From contig JBOHER010000284.1 in NCBI GenBank assembly GCA_050701115.1, positions 1 through 13,738 on the forward strand: a DNA stretch of 13,738 nucleotides. Reading direction: 5' to 3'. The position numbers were made by a program, and so were the translations under genes. Below are positions 6,385 through 13,135 of the stretch, in pieces; positions within the stretch are counted from its first letter, which is position 1, and every line of letters begins with the position of its first letter. The notes beneath the pieces are model-generated. The model was not told where the DNA came from and did no database searches. It saw only the letters and a program-made list of their open reading frames with translations. This DNA is from JBOHER01 sp050701115 (GTDB lineage: Bacteria > Actinomycetota > Actinomycetes > Mycobacteriales > Pseudonocardiaceae).

Positions 6385-7752
6385 TCAGACGGTAGCCGCG
6401 GGCAGGTCCTCGACCGGAGGTGCCGGAGGGCCCACGAACGTGAGAAAGAACGTGGCGGCGGCCATGATCGGCGGGCCTGCATACACCAAGTACAGGTTTC
6501 CGATGGGGTAGGTGACAGCCACCCACGCATAGCCCACAGCAAGACCGGTAAAACGCATCATGTTGTGAATACCCAACGCCGAGCCAAGGGCTGCCGCGGG
6601 AGAGCGCATCAACCCTAGTGCTGCGCTGCTCTGGACGGCGCCAATACCGCATCCGATGACGACCAAGGTCGCGGCAATCCCGACGATGCGGGACCCGGAC
6701 CAGGTATCCGAACTCGCCAGCGCAAGCAGCAGCGGGCCTGCGACCAGGGTTATCAAGCCGCAGTGCAGCACGCGACGAGGCGTGAACCGTTCGGCGATCC
6801 GAGACGAGATGGGCGCGAACAGTGCCATGGATGCCGCCAGGGCAAAGGTGATGGCGCCGATCACACCGGGGCGTAGACCCACCTCTTGTCCCAGAAAGAG
6901 CGGAACCGTGACGACGACGACGCCCAGCGCCGACATCACCGACGCGGCGGCAGCGGTGCTGCGCAGGTAGCGCACTTCAATGAGTAGCTTGGGATCGACC
7001 AGCGCGCGCGGGTTGCTTCGGGACAGCTGGCCGTAGAGCAGTAACAACGCCAACCCAACGACGATCAGACCGATCTGGAGAAGATGCGGGACCCCTTGGC
7101 CGGCCAACGTGAATGCCCAGACCAAGGAGCCCACCCCGACGATCAGCGACGCCATCCCGGAGGCATGCATCGGGGGCCGGCTGGCGGCGACGGTGGGCAC
7201 GAAACGACCGAGCAGCAGAATCATCACTGCACTGAGCGCGGCATGCGCCAGGAAGATCCCCCGCCAGCCGAAGGTGTCGGCGATGAGTCCACCCAACGGG
7301 GGGCCCACGGCCTGCCCTACGCCGATCGCCGACGCCCAGGCCGCCATGACGCGGCCACGTTGCCGGGTCCAGAATGCGCCCAGCGTCTGTTGCACGGCGG
7401 GAGGAATGGCTGAGCACGCGAAGCCCTGGCAGGCACGCATGACGACCAGGATCCAGAGGTTGGGACTGACGGAGGCACCGACCTGGGCCAGCACCATGAG
7501 CGCCAGGGACGCGAGCAGGAACCGCTTGGGCCCATACCGCTCGCACATCCAGCCGGCCGCCGGTGCGAACAGCACCATGGCGATCGTGAACGCACTTACG
7601 GCGAACACGATCTCACTCGACGTCGCACCCAGGTCACGGGCAATGGTGTTGATGGGTGCGCTGATGATGTTGCTCGACAGTGTGCCCAACGTCGTCGTGC
7701 CGAGAAGTGCGCAGTAGGCGACCCTGCCCGGCTGGTTCACCGGAGCGGACAT
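6385..7752 (-). CDS. MFS transporter, DHA2-like with 14 predicted membrane segments
   Basis: This major facilitator superfamily permease of 455 residues has about 14 hydrophobic segments by eye, which suggests the DHA2 (EmrB/QacA-like) layout. The motif A loop GWMCERYGPKR follows segment 2, and a motif C-like GVGQAVGPPLGG lies in segment 5. The frame stays open far upstream as a shadow of the CoA-transferase genes. I chose the ATG at 7752-7750 because it shares one base with the stop of the beta subunit (TGATG) and begins a normal MFS N-terminus. No strong ribosome site precedes it, so reinitiation is likely. As the last gene of operon B it could export a toxic intermediate or by-product, or import a related substrate. 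DHA2 members are usually proton-coupled exporters; the substrate here is unknown. Confidence 0.9.
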   Translation of the reverse strand: MSAPVNQPGRVAYCALLGTTTLGTLSSNIISAPINTIARDLGATSSEIVFAVSAFTIAMVLFAPAAGWMCERYGPKRFLLASLALMVLAQVGASVSPNLWILVVMRACQGFACSAIPPAVQQTLGAFWTRQRGRVMAAWASAIGVGQAVGPPLGGLIADTFGWRGIFLAHAALSAVMILLLGRFVPTVAASRPPMHASGMASLIVGVGSLVWAFTLAGQGVPHLLQIGLIVVGLALLLLYGQLSRSNPRALVDPKLLIEVRYLRSTAAAASVMSALGVVVVTVPLFLGQEVGLRPGVIGAITFALAASMALFAPISSRIAERFTPRRVLHCGLITLVAGPLLLALASSDTWSGSRIVGIAATLVVIGCGIGAVQSSAALGLMRSPAAALGSALGIHNMMRFTGLAVGYAWVAVTYPIGNLYLVYAGPPIMAAATFFLTFVGPPAPPVEDLPAATV

Positions 7753-8543
7753 CAGCGCAGGTAGAGGCGGACGGTATCGATCTCCTCTCTGAGCAGGCGG
7801 ACGTCCTCCTCGGTGGGCCGAGGAGTTTCCCTCAGGTCCTCGGAGACCTTCAAGTCCCAACCGGTGGCCCGTTTCGCCTCCTCGACGGAGATTCCGGGGT
7901 GCACGCTCGCGAGCATGAGCTCGCCGAACTTGTCGGTTCGTCGCAACACCCCCAGGGGCGTGATGAGCGTGGACACGCCGAACCCGGGCGGCATTGCGGC
8001 GCGCGTGTCCTGGCGCGCACGGACGGGACTGGGTGAGGTGCAGAAGTCGAGCTCTGCGGGCAACGAACCCGGATCGTGGCGTCGCAGCACCACGATGATC
8101 TCTCCGGCATTGGGCATGATCTCGGCTGCTCCGCCTGCGCCGGGAAGGCGAACGGTTGGCTTGTCCCATGGTCCGATGAACGACGTGTTGAGGCTGCCGT
8201 AGCGGTCGACCTGCGCGGCTCCGAGGAAGCCGACGTCCACATTGCCGCCCTGCAGGACATAGCCGAAGAGCGCCTGCATGTTCAGCACCGACGTGGCCCC
8301 GGAGACGAGGACGAAGTCGGCAATGCCCTCCGCCATGGCCTCCGGGTGCGCTCCGCAGACACCGGACTCGTACACGAGCTCCAAGTGCGGGTTGACCGTA
8401 CGTCTTGCCAGGTCGACGGCCAGCGTGGGCAGGCCGACTCCCGCGAACACTCTTCGTTTTCCGGTCAGCTCTCGAGCAGCGATGGTCGCCAAGAACTCGG
8501 TACTCGAGGGAGCCACCGTCGACGCTTGCTCCACAGCGGTCAC
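7752..8543 (-). CDS. Family I CoA-transferase, beta subunit (glutaconate CoA-transferase-like)
   Basis: This 263-residue beta subunit belongs to a heteromeric family I CoA-transferase. LVYESG (56-61) contains Glu59, in the position of the catalytic glutamate of glutaconate CoA-transferase (VESG), which forms the glutamyl-CoA thioester. Further family marks are GAAQVDRYG, the glycine loop GAGGAAEI and a C-terminal TGWDLKVSEDL-type tail. The conserved Glu argues for real CoA transfer rather than the hydrolase activity of the related IpdB, which lacks it. The GTG start (8543-8541) overlaps the alpha stop as GTGA, with GGAAGG about 10 bases upstream. The stop overlaps the MFS start. Together with the alpha subunit it would activate the carboxylate brought in by the TRAP transporter, using a donor such as succinyl-CoA or acetyl-CoA. 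Confidence 0.92.
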   Translation of the reverse strand: MTAVEQASTVAPSSTEFLATIAARELTGKRRVFAGVGLPTLAVDLARRTVNPHLELVYESGVCGAHPEAMAEGIADFVLVSGATSVLNMQALFGYVLQGGNVDVGFLGAAQVDRYGSLNTSFIGPWDKPTVRLPGAGGAAEIMPNAGEIIVVLRRHDPGSLPAELDFCTSPSPVRARQDTRAAMPPGFGVSTLITPLGVLRRTDKFGELMLASVHPGISVEEAKRATGWDLKVSEDLRETPRPTEEDVRLLREEIDTVRLYLR

Positions 8544-9463
8544 GCCAGCCGCCTTCCGTAATCAACCTGCCCCGACATCCGCTCGCCCACAGTGATCGTT
8601 TGCCAGTACTCCTCCCCCAGCTTGTCCAGGTAGGCCGTGCGGTCGGGCACCGCGTGCACCCATTCCTTGAGCCACATCTGCAGCCGGGCGCTGTCCTTAC
8701 TGATCGCTGTCCACTCCCGGTAGAACCGTCCGTCCCGGTCGTAGTAGCCCTGGGCATAGGACGGGTGGGCTCCCCTGGGGCAGTGCACGACCGCGTCAAC
8801 AGCGTGGGCGGGGATCAGCGTTCGGTTGGGATCGCTTCTGATCGTCTCCTCATCCACCACTTCCTCCACCAGGACGATCGCGCGCTCGGCCGCATAGACC
8901 GCTTCCTGCTGGGCACCCACGATCCCCCAGATCTGCACGTTGCCGAACCGGTCGGCGCGCTGGGCATGGATGATGGTGACGTCTGGCTTCAACGGGGGAA
9001 CGACGTAGACTGCGCCGTCGCCGTAGGGATCGTCCACAAGCCGGATGCGGGGGTTCAGCTTCGGAAGGTCACTGCCCGCGTAGGACCGCAGCGGGAAGAA
9101 CGGGAGCCCGGACGCCCCGGCCTGATAGCGGCAGAGCATTCCATAGTGGCTGTACTCCTCCACGTCCAGCCGAGCAGGCTCATGCAGCTCCACCCGACGC
9201 CGAATCTCGTGCAGGGATCCGGCCGATCCACTGGCGAAGAACGATGCGACCAGTTTCGACACGCAGCCTGCGGCGATCAACTGGTCCGCGATGATGTCCG
9301 GCGTCATGCGGCACAACGTCAGGTCTCGGACCCGTTGCCGAATGATCTCGTGACCAGCTGCGAAAGGGATGAGATGGGAGAACCCCTCCAGAGCAACCGT
9401 CATCCCGTCCGAGACGTAGTTGTCGATCGCCTCACTTAGTCCGACAACTTTGTCGACCTTCAC
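8540..9463 (-). CDS. Family I CoA-transferase, alpha subunit (glutaconate CoA-transferase-like)
   Basis: This 307-residue alpha subunit pairs with the gene that follows. It has VALEGFSHLIPFA near the start, corresponding to the oxyanion/CoA-binding G-G-F loop of GctA. Further on are FASGSAGS, PFFPLRSYAGSDLP, HAQRADRFGNVQIWG and ERAIVLVEEVVDEE, then CPRGAHPSYAQGYY near the C-terminus. This order is that of the GctA/IpdA group rather than the acetoacetate SCOT group. The GTG start at 9463-9461 overlaps the TRAP permease stop (GTGA), so the permease and the enzyme are probably made together. That tight link suggests the transported compound is the CoA acceptor. The preferred acceptor cannot be read from the sequence; dicarboxylates and 3-oxo dicarboxylates are plausible. 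Confidence 0.92.
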   Translation of the reverse strand: MKVDKVVGLSEAIDNYVSDGMTVALEGFSHLIPFAAGHEIIRQRVRDLTLCRMTPDIIADQLIAAGCVSKLVASFFASGSAGSLHEIRRRVELHEPARLDVEEYSHYGMLCRYQAGASGLPFFPLRSYAGSDLPKLNPRIRLVDDPYGDGAVYVVPPLKPDVTIIHAQRADRFGNVQIWGIVGAQQEAVYAAERAIVLVEEVVDEETIRSDPNRTLIPAHAVDAVVHCPRGAHPSYAQGYYDRDGRFYREWTAISKDSARLQMWLKEWVHAVPDRTAYLDKLGEEYWQTITVGERMSGQVDYGRRLA

Positions 9464-11493
9464 CGGCCACCCCCGACGACGCCGGCTTCAGTCACATCGG
9501 CGTACTCACGTCTGACGATCCCTGCGCGGTCCGCTGTAGCGGCAGCGGTTGCACCTGCGGGCGCGAAGAACAGCGTGATCAGGACAAGACCCACCGCCAC
9601 GGCGAGACCGATAAGGCTGCTGATCGTCTCGGGGGCCAGCATGGCAAAGCCCGCGCACAACCCCACCACCCTCGCGGCCCAGTGCATGCGCCGGTCGACC
9701 CCGATGATCCATCCTTCAAAGCTGCACGCCATCATCACCACACCCAGGATGGCCATGCCGAACATGAACGCAATCTCCGTAAGGCCGGCTTGGCCGACCA
9801 GTGCGGGGTTGAGCGCGAAGCAGAACGGGATGACGTACTTCACCATCCCCAGGCGCATTGCGGTCAGGCTGGTTTGCATGGGCCGCGTCCCCGCGATTCC
9901 CGCCGCCGCGAAGGATGCCAGCGCCACCGGGGGGGTGATGTAGGAGATCGTGGCCCAGTAGATGACGAACAGGTGCGCCGCGATGGGATTGACTCCGAGG
10001 TCGACCAGCGCGGGTGCCATGACGATGGCCAGGAAGACGTAGACCGCGGAGACCGTCATGCCCATGCCCAGGATGAACGAGGTGACCGCGCCTGCGGCGA
10101 GAATGAGGAGGACGTTGTCTCCGACCAGCGAAACCAGTTCCCGGGCCAGGGAAAGCGACACCCCTGACATCGACAAGCCGCCGACGATCAAGCCGACACC
10201 CGCGATGATGCCCAGGATCTCCGCGATGGTCTTACCCGCGGCGAAGAGCATGTCGACGAACCCGCGCGGTGTCAGTCGTTCGGTTCGTCTGCAGAACGCG
10301 ACCACGATCAGGACCGCGACGATGATGAACGGTGCCTGTGACTCCTTCTTGTAGATCACCAGGAGGATCAGCAGACCCGACAATGCCAGGAGGTAGGGCC
10401 AACCGGCCACAATCACCGGCACGGCGCGAGGCAGCAGTGCTCGGGGCGTCCCGCTGAGCTTCGACTTCGCCGAGTAGGCATCGATCTGCGTGTAGATGCC
10501 GAGGTAGTAGAGAACCGCCGGGATCGCCGCCGCCAGAGCGACCTCGCTGTAGGGAACTCCGACGAACGAGACCATCAGGAAGGCCGCGGTGCCCATGATC
10601 GGCGGCGTGATCGACCCACCGGACGAGGCCGTCGCCTCCACACCCGCTGCGTACCGGCCCGGGAACCCGGAACTCTTCATCGCCGGAATGGTCATCGGGC
10701 CGGTCGTCAGCACATTGGACACCGCGCTTCCGCTCATCATGCCCATCGATGCGGAGCTGATGACCGCTACCTTGGCGGACCCGCCCCGGGCGTGCCCGAA
10801 CAGGGACTGTGCGAGCTGGTAGAAGAAACGTGCGCCACCCGTGTGCTGCAGCACGACACCGAAGAGCAGGAATCCGATGAGGATGCTCGCGGCTGTTTGC
10901 AACGGGAGGCCGAGAACGCTGTCCACACCCATGGCGTGCATCCGGGCTGTGCTCAGTAAGTCGAACTCGATGCCTTGCAGAAAGCCGATGGGGATGCGAC
11001 CGGCGAACAGGGGATAGATCGAGAACACCAGGGCGATCACCGTCACGGCGAGCCCGGCGGCCCGACGTAGCGCCTCGAGAACCAACGCCCATTCGAGCAG
11101 GCTGAAAGCCACGGCAACCGGTGGCCCGGCGTAGTCCCACCCGAAGTTGATGACGTTCTCGGCGTTGTACGCGAAGTAGACGTTCACCACGATCGTCGCG
11201 GCGAACAGCAGTACGTCGTACCACGCGATCTTCTTCTTCGACCCCTTGTGCGCCGGAAAGATCAAGAAGACCAGCGGGAGAAAGATCGCCAGGATGAGGT
11301 ACAGGAACTGAGGCTTCAGCAGGGAACCGCCGAACGGATTCCAGAAGAAGACCTGACTCACCGTCAGGAGCAGCCCCAGCACCGTGAAGACAACGACGAC
11401 CGTTCTCCAGAAGGCGTTGCACCGACCGTTCGTTTCCGATGATCCTCTCGCAGGGCGCTGCGGCTCACCTAACGGGGGCTCACTCATCGGCAA
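9460..11493 (-). CDS. TRAP transporter fused permease (4TM + 12TM, TAXI type)
   Basis: This fused TRAP permease of 677 residues has a DctQ-like 4-TM part at the N-terminus joined to a DctM-like large domain. The polar N-terminus (1-28) is followed by hydrophobic segments at about 31-50, 62-80, 91-108 and 127-160. The transport domain carries GMMSGSAVSNV (251-261), GPMTIPAMKSSGFPG (265-279) and ASSGGSITPPIMGTAAF (289-305). The second repeat has YWATISYITPPVALASFAAAGIAG. These are hallmarks of fused permeases that work with TAXI receptors in sodium-driven carboxylate uptake. I list the TTG at 11493 because AGGAG sits 7 bases upstream. An ATG two codons later (11487) is the alternative, with 13-base spacing. 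Either start overlaps the TAXI stop (by 14 or 8 bases). Fused permeases usually serve dicarboxylates or related acids. Confidence 0.95.
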   Translation of the reverse strand: MPMSEPPLGEPQRPARGSSETNGRCNAFWRTVVVVFTVLGLLLTVSQVFFWNPFGGSLLKPQFLYLILAIFLPLVFLIFPAHKGSKKKIAWYDVLLFAATIVVNVYFAYNAENVINFGWDYAGPPVAVAFSLLEWALVLEALRRAAGLAVTVIALVFSIYPLFAGRIPIGFLQGIEFDLLSTARMHAMGVDSVLGLPLQTAASILIGFLLFGVVLQHTGGARFFYQLAQSLFGHARGGSAKVAVISSASMGMMSGSAVSNVLTTGPMTIPAMKSSGFPGRYAAGVEATASSGGSITPPIMGTAAFLMVSFVGVPYSEVALAAAIPAVLYYLGIYTQIDAYSAKSKLSGTPRALLPRAVPVIVAGWPYLLALSGLLILLVIYKKESQAPFIIVAVLIVVAFCRRTERLTPRGFVDMLFAAGKTIAEILGIIAGVGLIVGGLSMSGVSLSLARELVSLVGDNVLLILAAGAVTSFILGMGMTVSAVYVFLAIVMAPALVDLGVNPIAAHLFVIYWATISYITPPVALASFAAAGIAGTRPMQTSLTAMRLGMVKYVIPFCFALNPALVGQAGLTEIAFMFGMAILGVVMMACSFEGWIIGVDRRMHWAARVVGLCAGFAMLAPETISSLIGLAVAVGLVLITLFFAPAGATAAATADRAGIVRREYADVTEAGVVGGGR

Positions 11494-12604
11494 GGTTCCG
11501 CTCCTTCCAGGTGGTCCATGCCGGTGCGACGTTGTCGCCTTGGGCGCCTTGGATGAATTCCTGCCACCCGTTTCGGAGTGCTTCGCCTCGCTTGATCAGC
11601 TCGCTGTTGCGAGCCGCGAACTCATCGGTCCATTCGTTGTTCTCCTGCAGGAACCGGACCAGGCCAGGATGGAAGGGGACCTGACGAGGCGCGGTCTGCG
11701 CCACGTCAAGACTCCAGTCCGGAGTGGTGGCGGTGGTCCCCCGGTAACTGTCGTAGTTGTCATGGATGGCCTTGACGGTCTCGTACACGAGCGTCTCGTC
11801 CGTGTCCGCGTACGTCATGATCGGCACGGTGTAGATCAGTCCCTTGGCGGTTTCGCCCTTCTCCTGGCCGGGTGCCCCGCCGAACTCCCCGATCTCGGTC
11901 GAGGGGGCGATGTCCTTGACAGCACCGACTTTCTCCGCGGAGTCGTCGTCCATGCTCAGCCATCGCACCGGGAACGCGCTCTCCAGCTCGTAGAGCGACG
12001 ATCCGTAAACCTGCTGGAACAGGACATCGATCTTGCCCGCCTTGAGCGCGTCGGGCTGTTCGCTGTACCCCAGCTGCACCGGCTCCACGTCGTCCCAGGT
12101 GAGTCCCCCGTAGGCGAGAAACGCCTCCAGCTTGTTGTTCACCGAGGGATTCGCGGTGATGCGCGGAAACCTCTTGCCACGCAGGTCTTCGAACGACTTG
12201 ATGCCGGAATCGTCGCGAACAAGCAGGCCATGGGGTGCCACCGGTGCCCACACCACACGAACGTCTTGCGGACCCCATTCCTTGGTGGCGAAATCGTAGT
12301 CGCCCTCGAAGGAGAAGATGTACTCGTCACCGGTGCGAGCCATATGTGCTTGACCGCTGCGCACGGGGGTCAGGCGACCAACAGCCGTGTCCGAGGTGAT
12401 GATGCGGATCCTCGTGCCAACGTTCGAGGTGACGGCATCGGCAACGGCGGCCAGGTCGGCGTAGGTCGCGGTGCCGGTGCCATACGTACTCCACACCAGT
12501 TGGTTCGGCATCCCTCCGCCGGAACCACCGGCAGAGCTTCCACAGGCCGCGAGAGCGGCGGCCGACGCGAGAGCGACACCGGCCTTGACAATGTGCTTTC
12601 TCAT
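11480..12604 (-). CDS. TAXI-family TRAP transporter solute-binding lipoprotein
   Basis: This 374-residue extracytoplasmic receptor should deliver substrate to the fused permease encoded next. It begins MRKHIVKAG, then a hydrophobic stretch ending in the lipobox LAAC with Cys21 as the lipidation site, then a Gly/Ser linker (22-31). The mature part opens with LVWSTYGTGTATYADLAAVADAV, the usual first strand and helix of TAXI receptors. Later come LLVRDDSGIKSFEDLRGKR and a LQLGYSEQPDALKAGKIDVLF-type segment that matches the TAXI fold. The ATG at 12604-12602 has GAGGA 9 bases upstream. It is the first gene of operon B, with an 83-base leader after the shared promoter element. Known TAXI ligands include glutamate and 2-oxoglutarate-like acids; the ligand here is not deducible, though a methyl-branched dicarboxylate would fit the downstream enzymes. 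Confidence 0.93.
   Translation of the reverse strand: MRKHIVKAGVALASAAALAACGSSAGGSGGGMPNQLVWSTYGTGTATYADLAAVADAVTSNVGTRIRIITSDTAVGRLTPVRSGQAHMARTGDEYIFSFEGDYDFATKEWGPQDVRVVWAPVAPHGLLVRDDSGIKSFEDLRGKRFPRITANPSVNNKLEAFLAYGGLTWDDVEPVQLGYSEQPDALKAGKIDVLFQQVYGSSLYELESAFPVRWLSMDDDSAEKVGAVKDIAPSTEIGEFGGAPGQEKGETAKGLIYTVPIMTYADTDETLVYETVKAIHDNYDSYRGTTATTPDWSLDVAQTAPRQVPFHPGLVRFLQENNEWTDEFAARNSELIKRGEALRNGWQEFIQGAQGDNVAPAWTTWKERNLADE
11501..11506 (-). promoter_or_regulatory. Ribosome binding site of the TRAP permease gene
   Basis: The complement reads AAGGAG, 7 bases before the TTG at 11493-11491 and 13 bases before the ATG at 11487-11485. The spacing favours the TTG start, although ATG is the stronger codon. 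The site lies inside the end of the TAXI receptor gene. Confidence 0.6.
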
Positions 12605-12634
12605 TGCGTGGTTTCCTCAGTTAGGTCCAACGGA

Positions 12635-12688
12635 ACCTGGGCAGGTGCTTCACGCTGGGCGTTTCGACCTGGCGGTTATGTCCCAGGT
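12635..12688 (-). repeat. Inverted ACCTGG/CCAGGT repeats in the operon B leader
   Basis: The leader between the promoter element and the TAXI gene has ACCTGG at 12667-12672 and CCAGGT at 12683-12688, a perfect 6-bp inverted pair with a 10-base spacer. A second ACCTGG (12635-12640) is followed by CAGGT (12642-12646). These could form a small RNA hairpin in the 5' leader or be protein-binding half-sites. No matching set exists in the shorter leader of operon A. There is no U-tract, so a terminator is not supported. Confidence 0.35.
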
Positions 12689-12755
12689 CACTCTGCCGCC
12701 CGGATCTAGATAAATCCAATACTTTGTAGTGCAGGGATTATTGCCCTAGGCGCAT
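12688..12755 (-). promoter_or_regulatory. Promoter/operator element of operon B (copy 2 of the shared element)
   Basis: This is the second copy of the element found at 6294-6360, matching at about three quarters of positions when aligned by hand with a one-base gap. The strongest block, read toward the gene, is GTATTGGA-N3-AT-N-TAGATCCGGG-N-GGCAGAGTGA. The 16-bp dyad at 12702-12717 (GGATTTATCTAGATCC on the minus strand) matches its own reverse complement at 12 of 16 positions, a better palindrome than copy 1. A candidate -10 (TATCTA) overlaps the dyad, with CCTGCA 17 bases upstream. It lies 83 bases before the TAXI start. Common control of the two operons is a strong inference; the identity of the regulator is unknown. 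Confidence 0.75.
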
Positions 12756-13099
12756 CAATGGCGGTGAAGCCCCGGAGTCGGCAGCGCGATCTCGGAGGCT
12801 CTGAGTACCTCTCGCAGGGCCAGGCTGTTGCCGGGCGTGCGCTCCGCCCTGTTCGACTAGAAAGCGGTCCATGACCGTGGGCGCGGACGGTGTCCGCGTA
12901 TGCACGCGACGCGGTGGCGGGCTTCATCGGCGGCGTCGGTGCTTGTCTGCCATTTGCTGAGGGCGAAGCACACCCACCGGAACGGCAACATTACCTTGCC
13001 ATGCATCCCCATGGATTGTCGCTGGGTCGGTTTTGAATAGCGCTCACAGATCTCGCTGGTTATTGGGGCCCCCCGCGCCCGACACTCCGAGAACCTATG
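12756..13099. other. Intergenic stretch without an intact gene
   Basis: No frame on either strand has a convincing start, ribosome site and full-length product between the operon B promoter and the DUF222 promoter. The long minus-strand open frame across this stretch is mostly the shadow of the DUF222 gene. The only content I can support is the possible phosphotransferase remnant at 12857-13043. A coding-like 33-codon minus-strand tail (about 12856-12755, including ALREVLRASEIALP) is not recognised. I see no tRNA, terminator with U-tract, or insertion-sequence end. Confidence 0.5.
12857..13043 (-). pseudogene. Possible remnant of an aminoglycoside phosphotransferase-like gene
   Basis: In one minus-strand frame (13043-12924) a short open stretch reads PATIHGDAWQGNVAV. 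Its H-G-D-x4-N spacing (His codon at 13013-13011, Asn at 12992-12990) is that of the catalytic loop of the APH/choline-kinase-like family. In another frame, ending at the TAG at 12859-12857, the stretch EARHRVACIRG...RSWTAF resembles the C-terminal tail of such proteins. The two pieces are in different frames and too close together for an intact protein, so if real this is a frameshifted, internally deleted remnant. The frame of the second piece stays open after the TAG as far as the TGA at 12757-12755. The assignment rests on a single short motif and could be chance. Confidence 0.35.
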
Positions 13100-13115
13100 T
13101 CGAACATACATTCGC
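13100..13115 (+). promoter_or_regulatory. SOS-box-like LexA site upstream of the DUF222 gene
   Basis: TCGAACATACATTCGC matches 10 of the 12 defined positions of the actinobacterial/mycobacterial SOS box TCGAAC-N4-GTTCGA. It lies where a -35 region would be, 7 bases before the candidate -10 TAAAAT. Several REP13E12/DUF222 genes of Mycobacterium tuberculosis are known to be LexA-controlled, which makes the site plausible here. Confidence 0.6.
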
Positions 13116-13122
13116 GCTGTGG

Positions 13123-13128
13123 TAAAAT
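13123..13128 (+). promoter_or_regulatory. Candidate -10 box (TAAAAT) of the DUF222 gene
   Basis: TAAAAT fits the TANNNT -10 pattern, and transcription would start 7 to 8 bases later, at or next to the GTG at 13136. No Shine-Dalgarno sequence precedes that GTG, so the mRNA is probably leaderless, which is common in actinomycetes. A 17-base spacer would place the -35 inside the SOS box at 13100-13105. Confidence 0.55.
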
Positions 13129-13135
13129 CAGTGGC

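Noticed and set aside
6385..8799. 804-codon open frame that would extend the MFS transporter upstream
   Set aside because: The extension is a shadow of the CoA-transferase subunits. The MFS N-terminus starts at 7752 with a TGATG overlap.
7752..9463. Assignment of the CoA-transferase pair as IpdAB (steroid ring hydrolase)
   Set aside because: The beta subunit retains the glutaconate-type catalytic Glu59 and the GAGGA loop, and no steroid-degradation genes are nearby.
11384..12709. 441-codon plus-strand open frame opposite the TAXI gene
   Set aside because: It is antisense to the TAXI receptor, which has an intact lipobox and family motifs. No motif or ribosome site supports the plus-strand frame.
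13055..13080. GC-rich GGGGCCCCCC stretch as a terminator
   Set aside because: There is no proper stem-loop with a following T-run on either strand.
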